From positions 1-34,867 of the forward strand of contig NZ_MWLN01000110.1 in NCBI RefSeq assembly GCF_002198655.1: a stretch of DNA of 34,867 nt, given 5' to 3'. The DNA comes from Kineosporia sp. A_224 (GTDB lineage Bacteria > Actinomycetota > Actinomycetes > Actinomycetales > Kineosporiaceae). The notes below the pieces were generated by a model. It worked only from the letters and a program-made list of their open reading frames with translations. It was not told the DNA's origin and did no database searches. A program made the position numbers and the translations under genes. The first letter of the stretch is position 1, and every line of letters starts with the position of its first letter. This document shows, in pieces, positions 1-8,510 of the stretch.

Positions 1-171
1 GTCGACGGCACCGGGACCCCGCCCGGTGACCCCGCCCCGGTCGAGCCGTTCACGGTGCAGGGCGGGCATCCCGACATCTGGAGCCTTCACCCATGGGCCA
101 CGGACGCGACCAACGCGGCGTACCACGGCAAGCCCCACTTCATCGTCTGGCACTTCCAGCTGTCGCACTGA
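1..171 (+). CDS. C-terminal fragment of an unknown protein
   Basis: An open frame enters from the left edge and ends at a TGA at 169-171, giving the last 56 residues of a protein whose start lies outside the window. The fragment is proline- and glycine-rich at first and then aromatic and histidine-rich, ending in HFQLSH. I do not recognise the family and see no motif that gives a function. It is read as coding because the frame is open throughout, has the expected G/C third positions, and stops 33 bases before the next gene. The other frames in this stretch look like shadows. Confidence 0.55.
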   Translation, partial: VDGTGTPPGDPAPVEPFTVQGGHPDIWSLHPWATDATNAAYHGKPHFIVWHFQLSH

Positions 172-190
172 GCCCGCTGCGTGCCGCGGC

Positions 191-204
191 TACGATCCGG
201 GTCC
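191..204 (+). promoter_or_regulatory. Probable leaderless promoter (-10 TACGAT)
   Basis: TACGAT at 191-196 fits the actinobacterial -10 pattern TANNNT and lies 8 bases before the ATG at 205. There is no Shine-Dalgarno sequence before that ATG, so transcription probably starts at or next to the start codon. Confidence 0.4.
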
Positions 205-1029
205 ATGACCGACGCCGCGCCCGCCTACGTCGTCGACCCCGCGGACGTCGAGACCTACCGCCGCGACGGCGTCGTCGTCCTGCGCGGTGTCCTCGACGCG
301 GCCGAGGTCGAGCAGGCCCGGGCGGGCGTCGAAGAGGTGCTCGCCCGGCCGAGCACGATCGCGCTCGTCGCGAGCGGGGCCGACGACCCGGGGCGGTTCT
401 TCGAGGACTTCTGCCGCTGGGGCGACGTGCCGGCGATCGGTCACCTCGCGACGGCGTCCCGGCTGCCGTCGATCGCCGCCCAGCTCCTCGGCGGGGAGCA
501 GGTCCGGCTCTACCACGACCACGTCCTCGTCAAGGAGGGCGGAACCCGGCAGCGCACGCCGTGGCACCAGGACCAGCCGTACTACAACGTCTCCGGGCAC
601 GGCGTCAGCGCGTGGATCCCGGTCGACCCGGTGCCCGAGGCGGGGTGCCTCGAGCTCGTCGCCGGGACCCACGCCGGGCCGTGGCTCATGCCGCGCACGT
701 TCATGACGGGGGAGGCGAAGTGGTTCCCCGAGGGCGCCCTCGCCGAGCTGCCCGACATCGAGGCCGACCGGGCGGCGTTCGACATCAAGCACTGGGAGCT
801 CGCCCCGGGCGACGCGATCTGCTTCGACTTCCTCACGGTGCACGGGGCGCCGGGCTTCCCGTTCGCCGGACGCCGCCGCGTGCTGTCGTTGCGCTACCTC
901 GCGGACGACGCCCGGCACGCGCCGCGGCGCTGGCGGACGTCCCCGCCGTTCGAGGGTCTCGCCGACGACCTGGCGGACGGCGCGGAGCTCGAGCACCCGC
1001 TGTTCCCGGTCGTCTGGCCGGTCGCCTGA
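205..1029 (+). CDS. Phytanoyl-CoA dioxygenase (PhyH) family protein
   Basis: A 274-residue Fe(II)/2-oxoglutarate-dependent oxygenase of the PhyH type. The iron-binding H-x-D is visible as WHQDQ (His121, Asp123), the distal histidine is probably His213 in TVHGAPG, and the arginine cluster around residues 223-230 is the expected 2-oxoglutarate anchor. These make a catalytically complete enzyme likely. The family hydroxylates varied small molecules (CoA thioesters, ectoine, secondary metabolites), so the substrate is not predictable. An upstream in-frame GTG at 181 exists, but the ATG at 205 is preferred because a -10-like TACGAT sits just before it and the family-like sequence begins there. The gene stands alone and is followed by the riboswitch-glyA unit. 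Confidence 0.82.
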   Translation: MTDAAPAYVVDPADVETYRRDGVVVLRGVLDAAEVEQARAGVEEVLARPSTIALVASGADDPGRFFEDFCRWGDVPAIGHLATASRLPSIAAQLLGGEQVRLYHDHVLVKEGGTRQRTPWHQDQPYYNVSGHGVSAWIPVDPVPEAGCLELVAGTHAGPWLMPRTFMTGEAKWFPEGALAELPDIEADRAAFDIKHWELAPGDAICFDFLTVHGAPGFPFAGRRRVLSLRYLADDARHAPRRWRTSPPFEGLADDLADGAELEHPLFPVVWPVA

Positions 1030-1107
1030 CCGGTCGCAGGCCCACCTCGGGGCCGTCATGATGTGGAACTCCCCGACCACCATGCGGGATCACTCCCGGA
1101 GCGTTGG

Positions 1108-1113
1108 TAGCCT
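1108..1113 (+). promoter_or_regulatory. Probable -10 box of the glyA-folD transcript
   Basis: TAGCCT fits TANNNT and would place the transcription start at about 1120, exactly where the riboswitch aptamer begins. No convincing -35 box is seen 17-18 bases upstream. The good fit with the aptamer's 5' end is the main support. Confidence 0.45.
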
Positions 1114-1117
1114 GACC

Positions 1118-1200
1118 GTGCCGTGACTGGCGTCGGGTGGGTCACCACCAGGGAGCGGCAGGAGCAGTTCCTCGGGTCGTCCGCCTGGGCCCGCAGGTGT
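1118..1200 (+). ncRNA. ZTP riboswitch (pfl motif)
   Basis: The leader of glyA carries the recognisable conserved blocks of the pfl/ZTP aptamer: CCGTGACTGGCG (1121-1132), a hairpin GGTGG-GTCA-CCACC (1136-1149) followed by AGGGAGCG, and the 3' block CCGCCTGGGC (1181-1190). This motif senses the purine intermediate ZTP/ZMP, which accumulates when 10-formyl-THF is short. It is known upstream of folate and purine genes, including glyA and folD in Actinobacteria. Both of those genes follow here in one unit. The boundaries are approximate. The expression platform lies in 1190-1270 but I cannot resolve it by eye. Confidence 0.88.
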
Positions 1201-1270
1201 GAGCAGTCCACCCGAGACCGCGCGGGCGACGGACGTCGCCACGCCAGCACCTCCCCGAGGAGACCACTGC

Positions 1271-2581
1271 ATGTCCGACACCACCCAGTCCTCGCCCCTG
1301 CCTGCGTCGACGGCCGTGACGAACCGGTCGCTCGCCGAGACCGACCCGGAGCTCGCCGCCGTCCTCACCGGTGAGCTGGGCCGCCAGCGCGGCACCCTCG
1401 AGATGATCGCGAGCGAGAACTTCGCGCCCCGCGCCGTCCTCGAGGCGCAGGGCAGCGTCCTCACGAACAAGTACGCCGAGGGCTACCCGGGCAAGCGCTA
1501 CTACGGCGGCTGCGAGCAGGTCGACATCGCCGAGGACCTCGCCCGCGACCGGGTGAAGGCGCTCTACGGCGCGGCCTACGCGAACGTCCAGCCGCACTCC
1601 GGCGCCCAGGCGAACGCCGCGGCGATGCACGCGCTCATCCGCCAGGGCGACGGCATCCTCGGCCTCGAGCTCGCGCACGGCGGCCACCTCACGCACGGCA
1701 TGAAGATCAACTTCAGCGGCCGGCTCTACGAGGTGTCGTCGTACGGCGTCGACCCGCAGACGTTCCGCATCGACATGGACGTCGTCCGCGCCAAGGCCCT
1801 CGAGGCCCGGCCGAAGCTCATCATCGCCGGCTGGTCGGCCTACCCGCGCCAGCTCGACTTCGCGGCGTTCCGGGCGATCGCCGACGAGGTCGGCGCGTAC
1901 TTCATGGTCGACATGGCGCACTTCTCCGGCCTCGTCGCCGCCGGCCTGCACCCGAACCCGGTGCCGTTCGCGGACGTCGTCACCTCGACGACGCACAAGA
2001 CGCTCGCCGGCCCGCGCGGCGGGATCATCCTCGCCGGCACCGAGGACAACGCGAAGAAGTTCCAGTCCGCGGTGTTCCCCGGCCAGCAGGGCGGCCCGCT
2101 CATGCACGTCATCGCGGCGAAGGCGGCGGCCTTCAAGATCGCCGCGACGCCGGAGTTCAAGGAGCGCCAGGAGCGCACCCTGCGCGGCGCGAAGATCCTC
2201 GCCGAGCGGCTCCTCGCGGACGACGCGAAGAGCGCCGGCGTCTCGGTGCTCACCGGCGGCACCGACGTCCACCTCGTGCTCGTCGACCTGCGTGACTCCG
2301 TCCTCGACGGGCAGCAGGCCGAGGACCGGCTCCACGAGGTCGGCATCACGGTCAACCGCAACGCCGTCCCGTTCGACCCGCGCCCGCCGATGGTCACCTC
2401 CGGCCTGCGGATCGGGACGCCGGCGCTCGCGACCCGTGGCTTCGGCGACGAGCAGTTCGAGGAGGTCGCGGACGTCATCGCCTCGGCGCTGCAGCCGTCG
2501 GCCGACATCGAGACGCTCCGCAAGCGCGTCGAGCGGCTCGCCGCCGACTTCCCGCTGTACGACGGCCTCGAGGGCTGGTGA
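1271..2581 (+). CDS. glyA: Serine hydroxymethyltransferase
   Basis: A PLP enzyme of 436 residues that interconverts serine + THF and glycine + 5,10-methylene-THF in the cytoplasm. Family sequence is continuous from [12 protein letters not shown] near the N-terminus, through IASENF, the [13 protein letters not shown] block, the VDMAHFSGL stretch, and the PLP-lysine motif [13 protein letters not shown] (Lys about residue 242). The ATG at 1271 is chosen because GAGGAG at 1257-1262 is properly spaced. An upstream GTG at 1199 in the same frame would lie at the 3' edge of the riboswitch. It is the first gene of a glyA-folD unit, with folD starting 5 bases after its stop. Control by the ZTP riboswitch links it to folate status. 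In this window it may also use methylene-THF from the demethylases at 11.7-23.6 kb (inference). Confidence 0.97.
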   Translation: MSDTTQSSPLPASTAVTNRSLAETDPELAAVLTGELGRQRGTLEMIASENFAPRAVLEAQGSVLTNKYAEGYPGKRYYGGCEQVDIAEDLARDRVKALYGAAYANVQPHSGAQANAAAMHALIRQGDGILGLELAHGGHLTHGMKINFSGRLYEVSSYGVDPQTFRIDMDVVRAKALEARPKLIIAGWSAYPRQLDFAAFRAIADEVGAYFMVDMAHFSGLVAAGLHPNPVPFADVVTSTTHKTLAGPRGGIILAGTEDNAKKFQSAVFPGQQGGPLMHVIAAKAAAFKIAATPEFKERQERTLRGAKILAERLLADDAKSAGVSVLTGGTDVHLVLVDLRDSVLDGQQAEDRLHEVGITVNRNAVPFDPRPPMVTSGLRIGTPALATRGFGDEQFEEVADVIASALQPSADIETLRKRVERLAADFPLYDGLEGW

Positions 2582-2585
2582 CGGC

Positions 2586-3461
2586 GTGACGGCGCAGACT
2601 CTCGACGGCAAGGCCACCGCGAAGGCCATCAAGGCCGAGCTCGCCGTCCGGGTCGCCGCGCTCAAGGAGCGGGGCATCACCCCGGGCCTGGGCACGGTGC
2701 TCGTCGGCGACGACCCCGGCAGCCACGCGTACGTCGGCGGCAAGCACGCCGACTGCGCGGAGGTCGGGATCTCCTCGATCCGGGTCGACCTGCCGGCGAC
2801 GGCCACCCAGGCAGACGTCGAGGCGGCCGTCGCGGCCCTCAACGCCGACCCGGCGTGCACCGGCTACATCGTCCAGCTGCCCCTGCCCAAGGGCCTCGAC
2901 AGCGACCGGGTCCTCGAGCTCATGGACCCGGCGAAGGACGCCGACGGCCTGCACCCGACGAACCTCGGCCGCCTCGTGCTCAACGTCAACGCCCCGATGG
3001 CCTCGCCGCTGCCGTGCACCCCGCGCGGCATCGTCGAGCTCCTCGCGCGCTACGACGTCCCGCTCGCCGGGGCCGAGGTGTGCGTCGTCGGTCGTGGGGT
3101 CACGGTGGGCCGCCCGCTCGGGCTGCTCCTCACCCGGCGCTCGGTCAACGCGACGGTGACGCTGTGCCACACCGGCACGAAGGACGTCGCGGAGCACGTG
3201 CGCCGTGCGGACGTCGTCGTCGCGGCGGCCGGCGTCCCCGGTGTCATCACCGGGGCGATGGTCAAGCCCGGCGCGGCCGTCCTCGACGTGGGGATCACCC
3301 GTGTCCTCGACGACACGACCGGCAAGACCCGGCTCGTCGGCGACGTCGCGCCCGACGTCCGCGAGGTGGCGGCCTGGGTCGCCCCGATGCCGGGCGGGGT
3401 CGGCCCGATGACCCGCGCCATGCTCATCTCGAACGTCGTCGAGGCCGCCGAGCGGGCCTGA
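2586..3461 (+). CDS. folD: Methylene-THF dehydrogenase / methenyl-THF cyclohydrolase
   Basis: Bifunctional FolD of 291 residues, oxidising 5,10-methylene-THF to 10-formyl-THF with NADP. Visible motifs are the substrate site [14 protein letters not shown] (the usual YVxxKxKxxxxxGI, catalytic Lys), [22 protein letters not shown], the Rossmann element [13 protein letters not shown], and the C-terminal [14 protein letters not shown]. The length is normal. The GTG at 2586 lies 4 bases past the glyA stop and gives the expected N-terminus ([11 protein letters not shown]), so the two genes are probably translationally coupled. FolD is the known companion of FAD-GcvT N-demethylases: in the Arthrobacter nicotine plasmid pAO1, folD lies beside the gamma-N-methylaminobutyrate oxidase gene. 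Here such an enzyme lies at 11.7 kb. Confidence 0.97.
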   Translation: MTAQTLDGKATAKAIKAELAVRVAALKERGITPGLGTVLVGDDPGSHAYVGGKHADCAEVGISSIRVDLPATATQADVEAAVAALNADPACTGYIVQLPLPKGLDSDRVLELMDPAKDADGLHPTNLGRLVLNVNAPMASPLPCTPRGIVELLARYDVPLAGAEVCVVGRGVTVGRPLGLLLTRRSVNATVTLCHTGTKDVAEHVRRADVVVAAAGVPGVITGAMVKPGAAVLDVGITRVLDDTTGKTRLVGDVAPDVREVAAWVAPMPGGVGPMTRAMLISNVVEAAERA

Positions 3462-3475
3462 CGGTTCGACCACAG

Positions 3476-3544
3476 CGCAACCAGAACCCCGTCCGCGGAG
3501 CCCGAACGGCTCTGCCGGCGGGGTTCTGGTTGCGTTCTGGCGCG
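3476..3544. terminator. Long perfect inverted repeat after folD
   Basis: Arms CGCAACCAGAACCCCG (3476-3491) and its exact complement (3529-3544), 16 bp each, enclose 37 bases. The enclosed part holds a second stem, GCGGAGCC against GGCTCTGC. It starts 14 bases after the folD stop and has no U-tract. It is probably a factor-independent-like terminator or an mRNA 3' stabiliser, and could work in both directions. Confidence 0.6.
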
Positions 3545-3594
3545 CTGGTGACCGAACGCCCTCACACGGACGCCGTCCCCGCCGTTCCCTGGGC

Positions 3595-4062
3595 ATGACG
3601 CTCCGACTCGTCCCCCTGCCCGCGCCCCTTCCGGACCTCGACGACCTCCCGCCCGGCGCCGTCCGGCGCGTCGTCGCCGACGCCCCGCACGCCTTCCCGT
3701 GCCGGCGCTGCCTGCGCGACGCCGAGCCGGGGGAGGCCCTCGTGCTCCTGCCGTACGACCCGTTCCTCGGCACGAGCCCGTACCGCCAGCCCGGCCCGGT
3801 CTACGTCCACGAGCAGGCCTGCGCGCCCCGGCCCGACGACCTCACCCTGGACGCCGGTCGGCCCGCCCCGGAGCAGCTCGCCCGCCGCCGGCTCTCGGTG
3901 CGCGCCTTCGACGCCGAGCACCTCATGGTCGCCGCCGAGGTCACCGACGGCACGGCCGTCACCGAGGCCGCCCAGGCCCTGCTCGCGGACCCCGGCACCG
4001 CCTACGTCCACGTGCACAACGCGGGCCCAGGCTGCTTCGCCGTCCGCGTCGAACGCGGCTGA
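3595..4062 (+). CDS. DUF1203 family protein
   Basis: A 155-residue cytoplasmic protein matching the DUF1203 family by its order of motifs: FPCRRCLRDAEPGE, LLPYDPF, the SPYRQPGPVYVHE stretch, and a C-terminal YVHVHNAGPGCFAVRVER. The family has conserved Cys and His residues (FPCRRC here) and no established function. The start at 3595 gives the normal length. No Shine-Dalgarno sequence stands out. It is a single gene, convergent with the amidohydrolase, and the two are separated by a hairpin at 4087-4116. Confidence 0.85.
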   Translation: MTLRLVPLPAPLPDLDDLPPGAVRRVVADAPHAFPCRRCLRDAEPGEALVLLPYDPFLGTSPYRQPGPVYVHEQACAPRPDDLTLDAGRPAPEQLARRRLSVRAFDAEHLMVAAEVTDGTAVTEAAQALLADPGTAYVHVHNAGPGCFAVRVERG

Positions 4063-4086
4063 CCCGGGAAGGTCACCGCCTCAGGA

Positions 4087-4116
4087 CCCGCCGGGCGCTC
4101 CCGAGCACCCGGCGGG
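4087..4116. terminator. Hairpin between convergent genes
   Basis: CCCGCCGGG (4087-4095) and CCCGGCGGG (4108-4116) form a perfect 9-bp GC stem with a 12-base loop. It lies between the stops of the DUF1203 gene and the convergent amidohydrolase, so a two-way terminator is likely. Confidence 0.6.
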
Positions 4117-4144
4117 CAGAGAGACCGCGATCTCCGGACGGCGC

Positions 4145-5383
4145 TCAGCCGGTCGCTAGGGACGTCAGCCGGCGCTGCGCGAGCGCGGCGTAGAACGCCG
4201 CCCCCTGCGGGAGCACCGAGTCGTCGAACGCGGCGAGCGGGGAGTGGTTGCTCGGGGCGGTCGCGACGTCGCGGCCCGGGGCGAGCGCCCCGACGAAGAG
4301 CATCGCGCCGGGCACCTGGGCGAGCACGCGGGAGAAGTCCTCGGAGCCGGCGATCGGGTTCGGCAGCCGCACGCTCGTGCGCGAGCCGAAGAGGTCGTCG
4401 GCCACCCCGAAGGCGAACTCCGTCTCGGCGACGTCGTTGACGGTCACCGGGTACTCCTGGGCGTACCGGACCTCCGCGGTGACGCCGTGCGCGAGCGCGA
4501 CGCCCGTGCAGACCTCCTCGCACATCTGCCGGACGACCTCGCGCACCGCCGGGTCGAACGTCCGGATCGTCGCCTCGAACGTCGCGGTGTCGGGGATGAT
4601 GTTCCGCTGCGTGCCGGCGTGGAACGTGCCGACGGTGAGCACCGCAGGGGCGAACGCGTCGACGACCCGGGTCATCCGGGCGTGCAGCGCGGTGACCATC
4701 TCGCAGGCGGCCGGCACCGGGTCGGCCGCGACGTGCGGGGACGACCCGTGCCCGCCCCGCCCGCGGACCGTGACGAACAGGCCGTCGCTCGCGGCCATGA
4801 TCGGCCCGCTGCGGCCGACGACCGTGCCGCGCGGCGTCAGGTTGCTCATGACGTGCAGCGCGAACGCGGCGTCAGCCCGCCGGCCGGCCGCGTCGAGGAC
4901 GCCCTCCGCGATCATGTGGCCGGCGCCGTCGTAGCCCTCCTCGCCGGGCTGGAACATGAGGACGACGTCGCCCGCGAGGTCCGCGCGGTGCCGGGACAGG
5001 ATCCTGGCCGCGCCGACGAGCATCGCGGTGTGCAGGTCGTGCCCGCAGGCGTGCATCCGCCCGTCGACCTCGGAGCGGAACGGGACGTCGGCCTCCTCGT
5101 GCACGGGCAGGGCGTCCATGTCCCCGCGCAGCAGCACGACCGGACGGCGTCCCGCAGCGCCCGTCCCGCCGTCCGCAGCGAGCCCCGCACCTCCGCGCAG
5201 CACCGCCGTGACCGACGTGGACGTCGTCCCCGTCGTGATCTCCAGCGGCAGCCCGGCGAGCGCCTCGAGCACGGTCTCCTGGGTCGCCGGAAGCTGCAGC
5301 CCGAGCTCGGGCCGGCGGTGCAGCCGGTGCCGGAGGTCGGCGAGTTCGTCCGCGAGGGCCGAGGCGTCGGCGAGGAGGTTCAT
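4145..5383 (-). CDS. M20 family metallo-amidohydrolase (hippurate hydrolase / IAA-amino acid hydrolase type)
   Basis: A 412-residue zinc amidohydrolase of the M20D group, which hydrolyses N-acyl amino acids. It shows RHRLHRRPELG at the N-terminus, GDMDALPVHE, the metal-binding MHACGHDLHTAML (Cys and His ligands), FQPGEEGYDGAGHMI with the catalytic and metal-binding Glu pair, and the C-terminal NHSPLAAFDDS with the last metal-binding His. All ligands appear present. The ATG at 5383 begins the family sequence (MNLLADASALADEL). The frame is open further upstream, but that sequence looks non-coding. There is no Shine-Dalgarno sequence, and TACTAC lies 6 bases before the ATG, suggesting a leaderless transcript. 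The exact acyl-amino-acid substrate is unknown. Confidence 0.93.
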   Translation of the reverse strand: MNLLADASALADELADLRHRLHRRPELGLQLPATQETVLEALAGLPLEITTGTTSTSVTAVLRGGAGLAADGGTGAAGRRPVVLLRGDMDALPVHEEADVPFRSEVDGRMHACGHDLHTAMLVGAARILSRHRADLAGDVVLMFQPGEEGYDGAGHMIAEGVLDAAGRRADAAFALHVMSNLTPRGTVVGRSGPIMAASDGLFVTVRGRGGHGSSPHVAADPVPAACEMVTALHARMTRVVDAFAPAVLTVGTFHAGTQRNIIPDTATFEATIRTFDPAVREVVRQMCEEVCTGVALAHGVTAEVRYAQEYPVTVNDVAETEFAFGVADDLFGSRTSVRLPNPIAGSEDFSRVLAQVPGAMLFVGALAPGRDVATAPSNHSPLAAFDDSVLPQGAAFYAALAQRRLTSLATG

Positions 5384-5389
5384 GCCCCA

Positions 5390-5395
5390 GTAGTA
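5390..5395 (-). promoter_or_regulatory. Possible leaderless -10 box of the amidohydrolase gene
   Basis: Reading the minus strand, TACTAC (or TACTACT) lies 6 bases before the ATG at 5383, with no ribosome binding site between. This resembles the leaderless arrangement seen at several other genes in the window. Confidence 0.3.
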
Positions 5396-5546
5396 CCGCC
5401 CCGGCCGGGGGTGACGCACCAGCCACCTCCACGGGTCGCGGACGGACCCGGTTCTCGGGCACCATGCCTGCAGGTCCGTCGTTGTGACGTGCAGCACCCG
5501 CCCTGCGCGAGTGGCGGGCTCCCACCCTCTCCTGCAGGAGGCTCCG

Positions 5547-7397
5547 ATGACGCAGCCCGCCACCGCCGACGCACCCACCGGCCGGCCCGACCCGAGCTCG
5601 TCCGTCGCCGCGACGTTCCTCGACACCGCCCGCCGCCGGGCCGGCGCCGAGGCCTTCCGGTCGCCGACGGCGGACGGCTCGTGGTCGTCGCTGACCTGGG
5701 CCCGGACCGCCGAGCGCGCCCGTGAGCTGGGGGCCGGCTTCCTCGCCCTCGGCATCGGCGTCGAGGACCGCGTCGCCATCGCCTGCGCGACGCGGATCGA
5801 GTGGGTCCTCGCCGACCTCGGCGTCCTCGTCGCCGGCGGCGCGACGACGACCGTCTACCCGAACACCCGCCCCGAGGACGTCGCGTTCATCCTCGCCGAC
5901 TCGGGCAGCGTCGTCGTCGTCGCCGAGGACGCCGGCCAGCTCGAGAAGGTGCAGGCGCACCGGGCCGACCTGCCCGCCGTCCGGCACGTCGTGCTCGTCG
6001 ACCCGGCCGGCGTCGACGTCGCCGGCTCCGACGGGTTCCTCCTGACCCTCGACGACCTCGCCGAGCGCGGCCGGGAGCTCCTGGCGACGACGCCGTCCGC
6101 CGTCGACGACCGGGTCGCCCAGCTCACCCCGCAGCACCTCGCGACGCTCATCTACACCTCCGGGACGACGGGCAAGCCGAAGGGCGTCGAGCTCACCCAC
6201 GACAACTGGCTCTACATCGGCGAGGCGACCGAGGCGATCCGGGTGCTCCACGAGGACCACCTGCAGTTCCTCTGGCTGCCCCTGTCGCACGTGTTCGCCA
6301 AGCTCCTCGTCGCGGCGCAGGTCAGGGTCGGGTTCGCGACGGCGGTCGACGGCCGGATCGACAAGATCGTCGAGAACCTTGCCGTCATCAAGCCGACGTT
6401 CATGGCCGCGGCGCCGCGGATCTTCGAGAAGGTCCACGCCCGGGTCAACTCGACGGCCAAGGCCGAGGGCGGCGCGAAGGCGAAGATCTTCGACTGGGCG
6501 TTCGGCGTCGGCCTGGAGTGCGTGCGGCACGAGCAGGCGGGCCGGGGCGTCCCGACCCTGCTCGGCCTGCAGCGCGCGGTCGCCGACAAGCTCGTGTTCT
6601 CCAAGATCCGCGAGCGGCTCGGCGGGCGCCTCGAGGTGCTCGTCTCGGGCAGCGCCGCGCTCGCCCCGCAGATCGCCGAGTGGTTCGCGGCCGCCGGCAT
6701 GCCGATCTGCGAGGGCTACGGCATGACCGAGTGCGGCGGTGCGGCGTTCGTCAACCGCCCGGGCAAGGTCCGGATCGGCACCGTCGGCCAGGCGCTGCCG
6801 GGCACCGAGGTGAAGATCGCGGACGACGGCGAGATCCTGCTGCGCAGCCGCGGCGTCATGCGCGGCTACCACCACCTGCCCGAGCAGAGCGCGGAGATGC
6901 TCGTCGAGGGCGGCTGGCTCGCGACCGGGGACGTCGGCGAACTCGACGCCGACGGCTTCCTCAAGATCACCGACCGCAAGAAGGACCTCGTGAAGACGAG
7001 CGGGGGCAAGTACATCGCCCCGTCGGCCATCGAGGGCTCGCTCAAGGCGGCGAACCCGCTCATCGGCCAGGCCGTCGTCATCGCGGACGGCCGCAACTTC
7101 GCGTCCGTGCTCATCACCATCGACGCCGACGCGGCGACCGCGTGGGCGACGTCCAACGGCAAGGACGTCGAGGCGGTCGTCACGGGGCGCGACGAGCACG
7201 TGCACGCCGAGATCCGGACGGCGGTCGAGACGGTCAACGGGTCGCTCAACCGGTGGGAGACGGTCAAGGAGTTCCGGATCCTCTCCCGGGAGCTCACCGT
7301 CGAGTCCGGCGAGCTCACGCCGAGCCTGAAGATCAAGCGCGCGGTCGTCGTCCGCAACCACGCGGCGGTCATCGAGGAGATCTACCCGAACGGCTGA
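5547..7397 (+). CDS. Long-chain fatty-acid--CoA ligase (AMP-forming, FadD15-like)
   Basis: A 616-residue acyl-adenylate enzyme that activates fatty acids to acyl-CoA. The P-loop YTSGTTGKPKGVELTH is at about residues 200-215, FLWLPLSHVFAK at about 240, YGMTECGG at about 391, and the hinge region TGDVGELDADGFLKITDRKKD with TSGGKYIAP at about 455-490. Length and layout match the FAA1/FadD15 (COG1022) class rather than short-chain ligases. The ATG at 5547 has a strong AGGAGG just upstream (5536-5541). An earlier in-frame start at 5484 lacks one. The gene diverges from the amidohydrolase across 163 bases. The exonuclease gene follows after 58 bases and probably has its own promoter. Confidence 0.93.
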   Translation: MTQPATADAPTGRPDPSSSVAATFLDTARRRAGAEAFRSPTADGSWSSLTWARTAERARELGAGFLALGIGVEDRVAIACATRIEWVLADLGVLVAGGATTTVYPNTRPEDVAFILADSGSVVVVAEDAGQLEKVQAHRADLPAVRHVVLVDPAGVDVAGSDGFLLTLDDLAERGRELLATTPSAVDDRVAQLTPQHLATLIYTSGTTGKPKGVELTHDNWLYIGEATEAIRVLHEDHLQFLWLPLSHVFAKLLVAAQVRVGFATAVDGRIDKIVENLAVIKPTFMAAAPRIFEKVHARVNSTAKAEGGAKAKIFDWAFGVGLECVRHEQAGRGVPTLLGLQRAVADKLVFSKIRERLGGRLEVLVSGSAALAPQIAEWFAAAGMPICEGYGMTECGGAAFVNRPGKVRIGTVGQALPGTEVKIADDGEILLRSRGVMRGYHHLPEQSAEMLVEGGWLATGDVGELDADGFLKITDRKKDLVKTSGGKYIAPSAIEGSLKAANPLIGQAVVIADGRNFASVLITIDADAATAWATSNGKDVEAVVTGRDEHVHAEIRTAVETVNGSLNRWETVKEFRILSRELTVESGELTPSLKIKRAVVVRNHAAVIEEIYPNG

Positions 7398-7443
7398 CGG
7401 CGGCCGGACGGCGCTCGCGGCCGGACCTGTCGGCCGGGGCTGA

Positions 7444-7449
7444 CAGGAT
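7444..7449 (+). promoter_or_regulatory. Possible leaderless -10 of xthA, within an inverted repeat
   Basis: CAGGAT lies 6 bases before the GTG start at 7456. It overlaps the right arm of the inverted repeat CCTGTC (7426-7431) / GACAGG (7442-7447), which could be a weak operator. Both readings are tentative. Confidence 0.25.
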
Positions 7450-7455
7450 GGCCGC

Positions 7456-8286
7456 GTGCTGACGATCGCGACCGCCAACGTCAACGGGGTCCGGGCCGCG
7501 GTGCGCCGCGGGATGGGCCCGTGGCTCACCGGCCGGGCCCCGGACCTCCTTGCGCTGCAGGAGGTCCGGGCCCCGGACGACGCCCTCGTCGAGGCGCTCG
7601 GGGAGGGCTGGCACGTCGTCCACGAGGAGGCCGCGGCGAAGGGCCGCGCCGGGGTCGCCGTCGCCGGCCGCCGCCCGTTCGAGGCGGTCCGGGTCGGGCT
7701 CGTGCCGGCCGGGGTCGACGCCTCCGCGTACGACCACTCCGGCCGCTGGGTCGAGGCGGACGTCGCGCTCGACACTGCGTCGTCCGGCGCCGGGCTGCTC
7801 ACCGTCGTCTCGACGTACGTCCACACCGGCGAGGCGGGCACCCCGCGCCAGGTCGAGAAGCACGCCTTCCTCGACGCGATGCTCGCCCGGATGACCGAGC
7901 TCGCCGCCGACGGTCGGCACGTCGTCGTCATGGGCGACCTCAACGTCGCGCATCAGGAGGCGGACCTCAAGAACTGGAAGGGCAACCTCAAGAAGTCCGG
8001 CTTCCTCCCCGAGGAGCGGGCCTGGTTCGACCGCCTCTTCGGCGAGCATGGCTGGGTGGACGTCGTCCGCGCCGCCGCGGGGGAGGGGCCCGGCCCGTAC
8101 ACGTGGTGGTCCTGGCGCGGCAAGGCCTTCGACACCGACGCCGGCTGGCGGATCGACTACCAGATCGCCTCCCCGGGCCTGGCCGCCCGCGCGGTCAAGG
8201 CCGAGGTCGACCGGGCGCACACGTACGCGGCGCGCTGGAGCGACCACGCACCGGTCGTCGTGGAGTACGACGTCCACGCGCGCTGA
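7456..8286 (+). CDS. xthA: Exodeoxyribonuclease III
   Basis: A 276-residue Mg-dependent AP endonuclease / 3'-5' exonuclease for base-excision repair. Key elements in order are ATANVNGVRAA at the N-terminus, LQEVRAP with the metal-binding Glu (about residue 36), YVHTGE, GDLNVAHQEADLKNWKGN with catalytic Asp and Asn (about 160), WWSWRGKAFDTDAGWRIDY, and the C-terminal SDHAPVV with the catalytic Asp-His pair (about 262). Catalytic residues are complete and the length is normal. The GTG at 7456 is the only start that keeps the conserved N-terminus. It has no clear Shine-Dalgarno sequence. Confidence 0.95.
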   Translation: MLTIATANVNGVRAAVRRGMGPWLTGRAPDLLALQEVRAPDDALVEALGEGWHVVHEEAAAKGRAGVAVAGRRPFEAVRVGLVPAGVDASAYDHSGRWVEADVALDTASSGAGLLTVVSTYVHTGEAGTPRQVEKHAFLDAMLARMTELAADGRHVVVMGDLNVAHQEADLKNWKGNLKKSGFLPEERAWFDRLFGEHGWVDVVRAAAGEGPGPYTWWSWRGKAFDTDAGWRIDYQIASPGLAARAVKAEVDRAHTYAARWSDHAPVVVEYDVHAR

Positions 8287-8386
8287 GCGGCACCCCTGGC
8301 CCGTCACGCGCAGCACCGGTCGGTGACGCAGAGGGCGGCCGGCACGGCGACGGGGTGAACGTCGGGAGGCGGACACCGTGGTGATC

Positions 8387-8416
8387 TTCACGCCGAGGGG
8401 GCGCACCGGGTATCTT
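8387..8416 (+). promoter_or_regulatory. Possible promoter of the secreted-protein gene
   Basis: TTCACG (8387-8392), 18 bases, TATCTT (8411-8416) gives a plausible sigma-70-type pair in the 224-base gap before the gene at 8511. That would leave a leader of about 85 bases. Nothing else distinct is seen in this gap except a weak CGTCAC/GTGACG inverted repeat at 8302-8328 just after xthA. Confidence 0.35.
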
Positions 8417-8510
8417 CCGCGTGCGCGCGCCACCTGCCGGGAGCACGCCGAACGGCCGGCCTGACGCACGCGGGCCGCCGACGGGGGTCCGCGTGCCAGG
8501 GAGACCGACC

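Noticed and set aside
1118-1200. Glycine riboswitch before glyA
   Set aside because: The conserved blocks match the ZTP/pfl motif, and there is no tandem aptamer layout.
4872-7943. A 1023-codon minus-strand frame opposite the acyl-CoA ligase
   Set aside because: Its translation is low-complexity Arg/Asp/Gly sequence with no domain. The plus strand carries a full ligase with all motifs, so this is a GC shadow.
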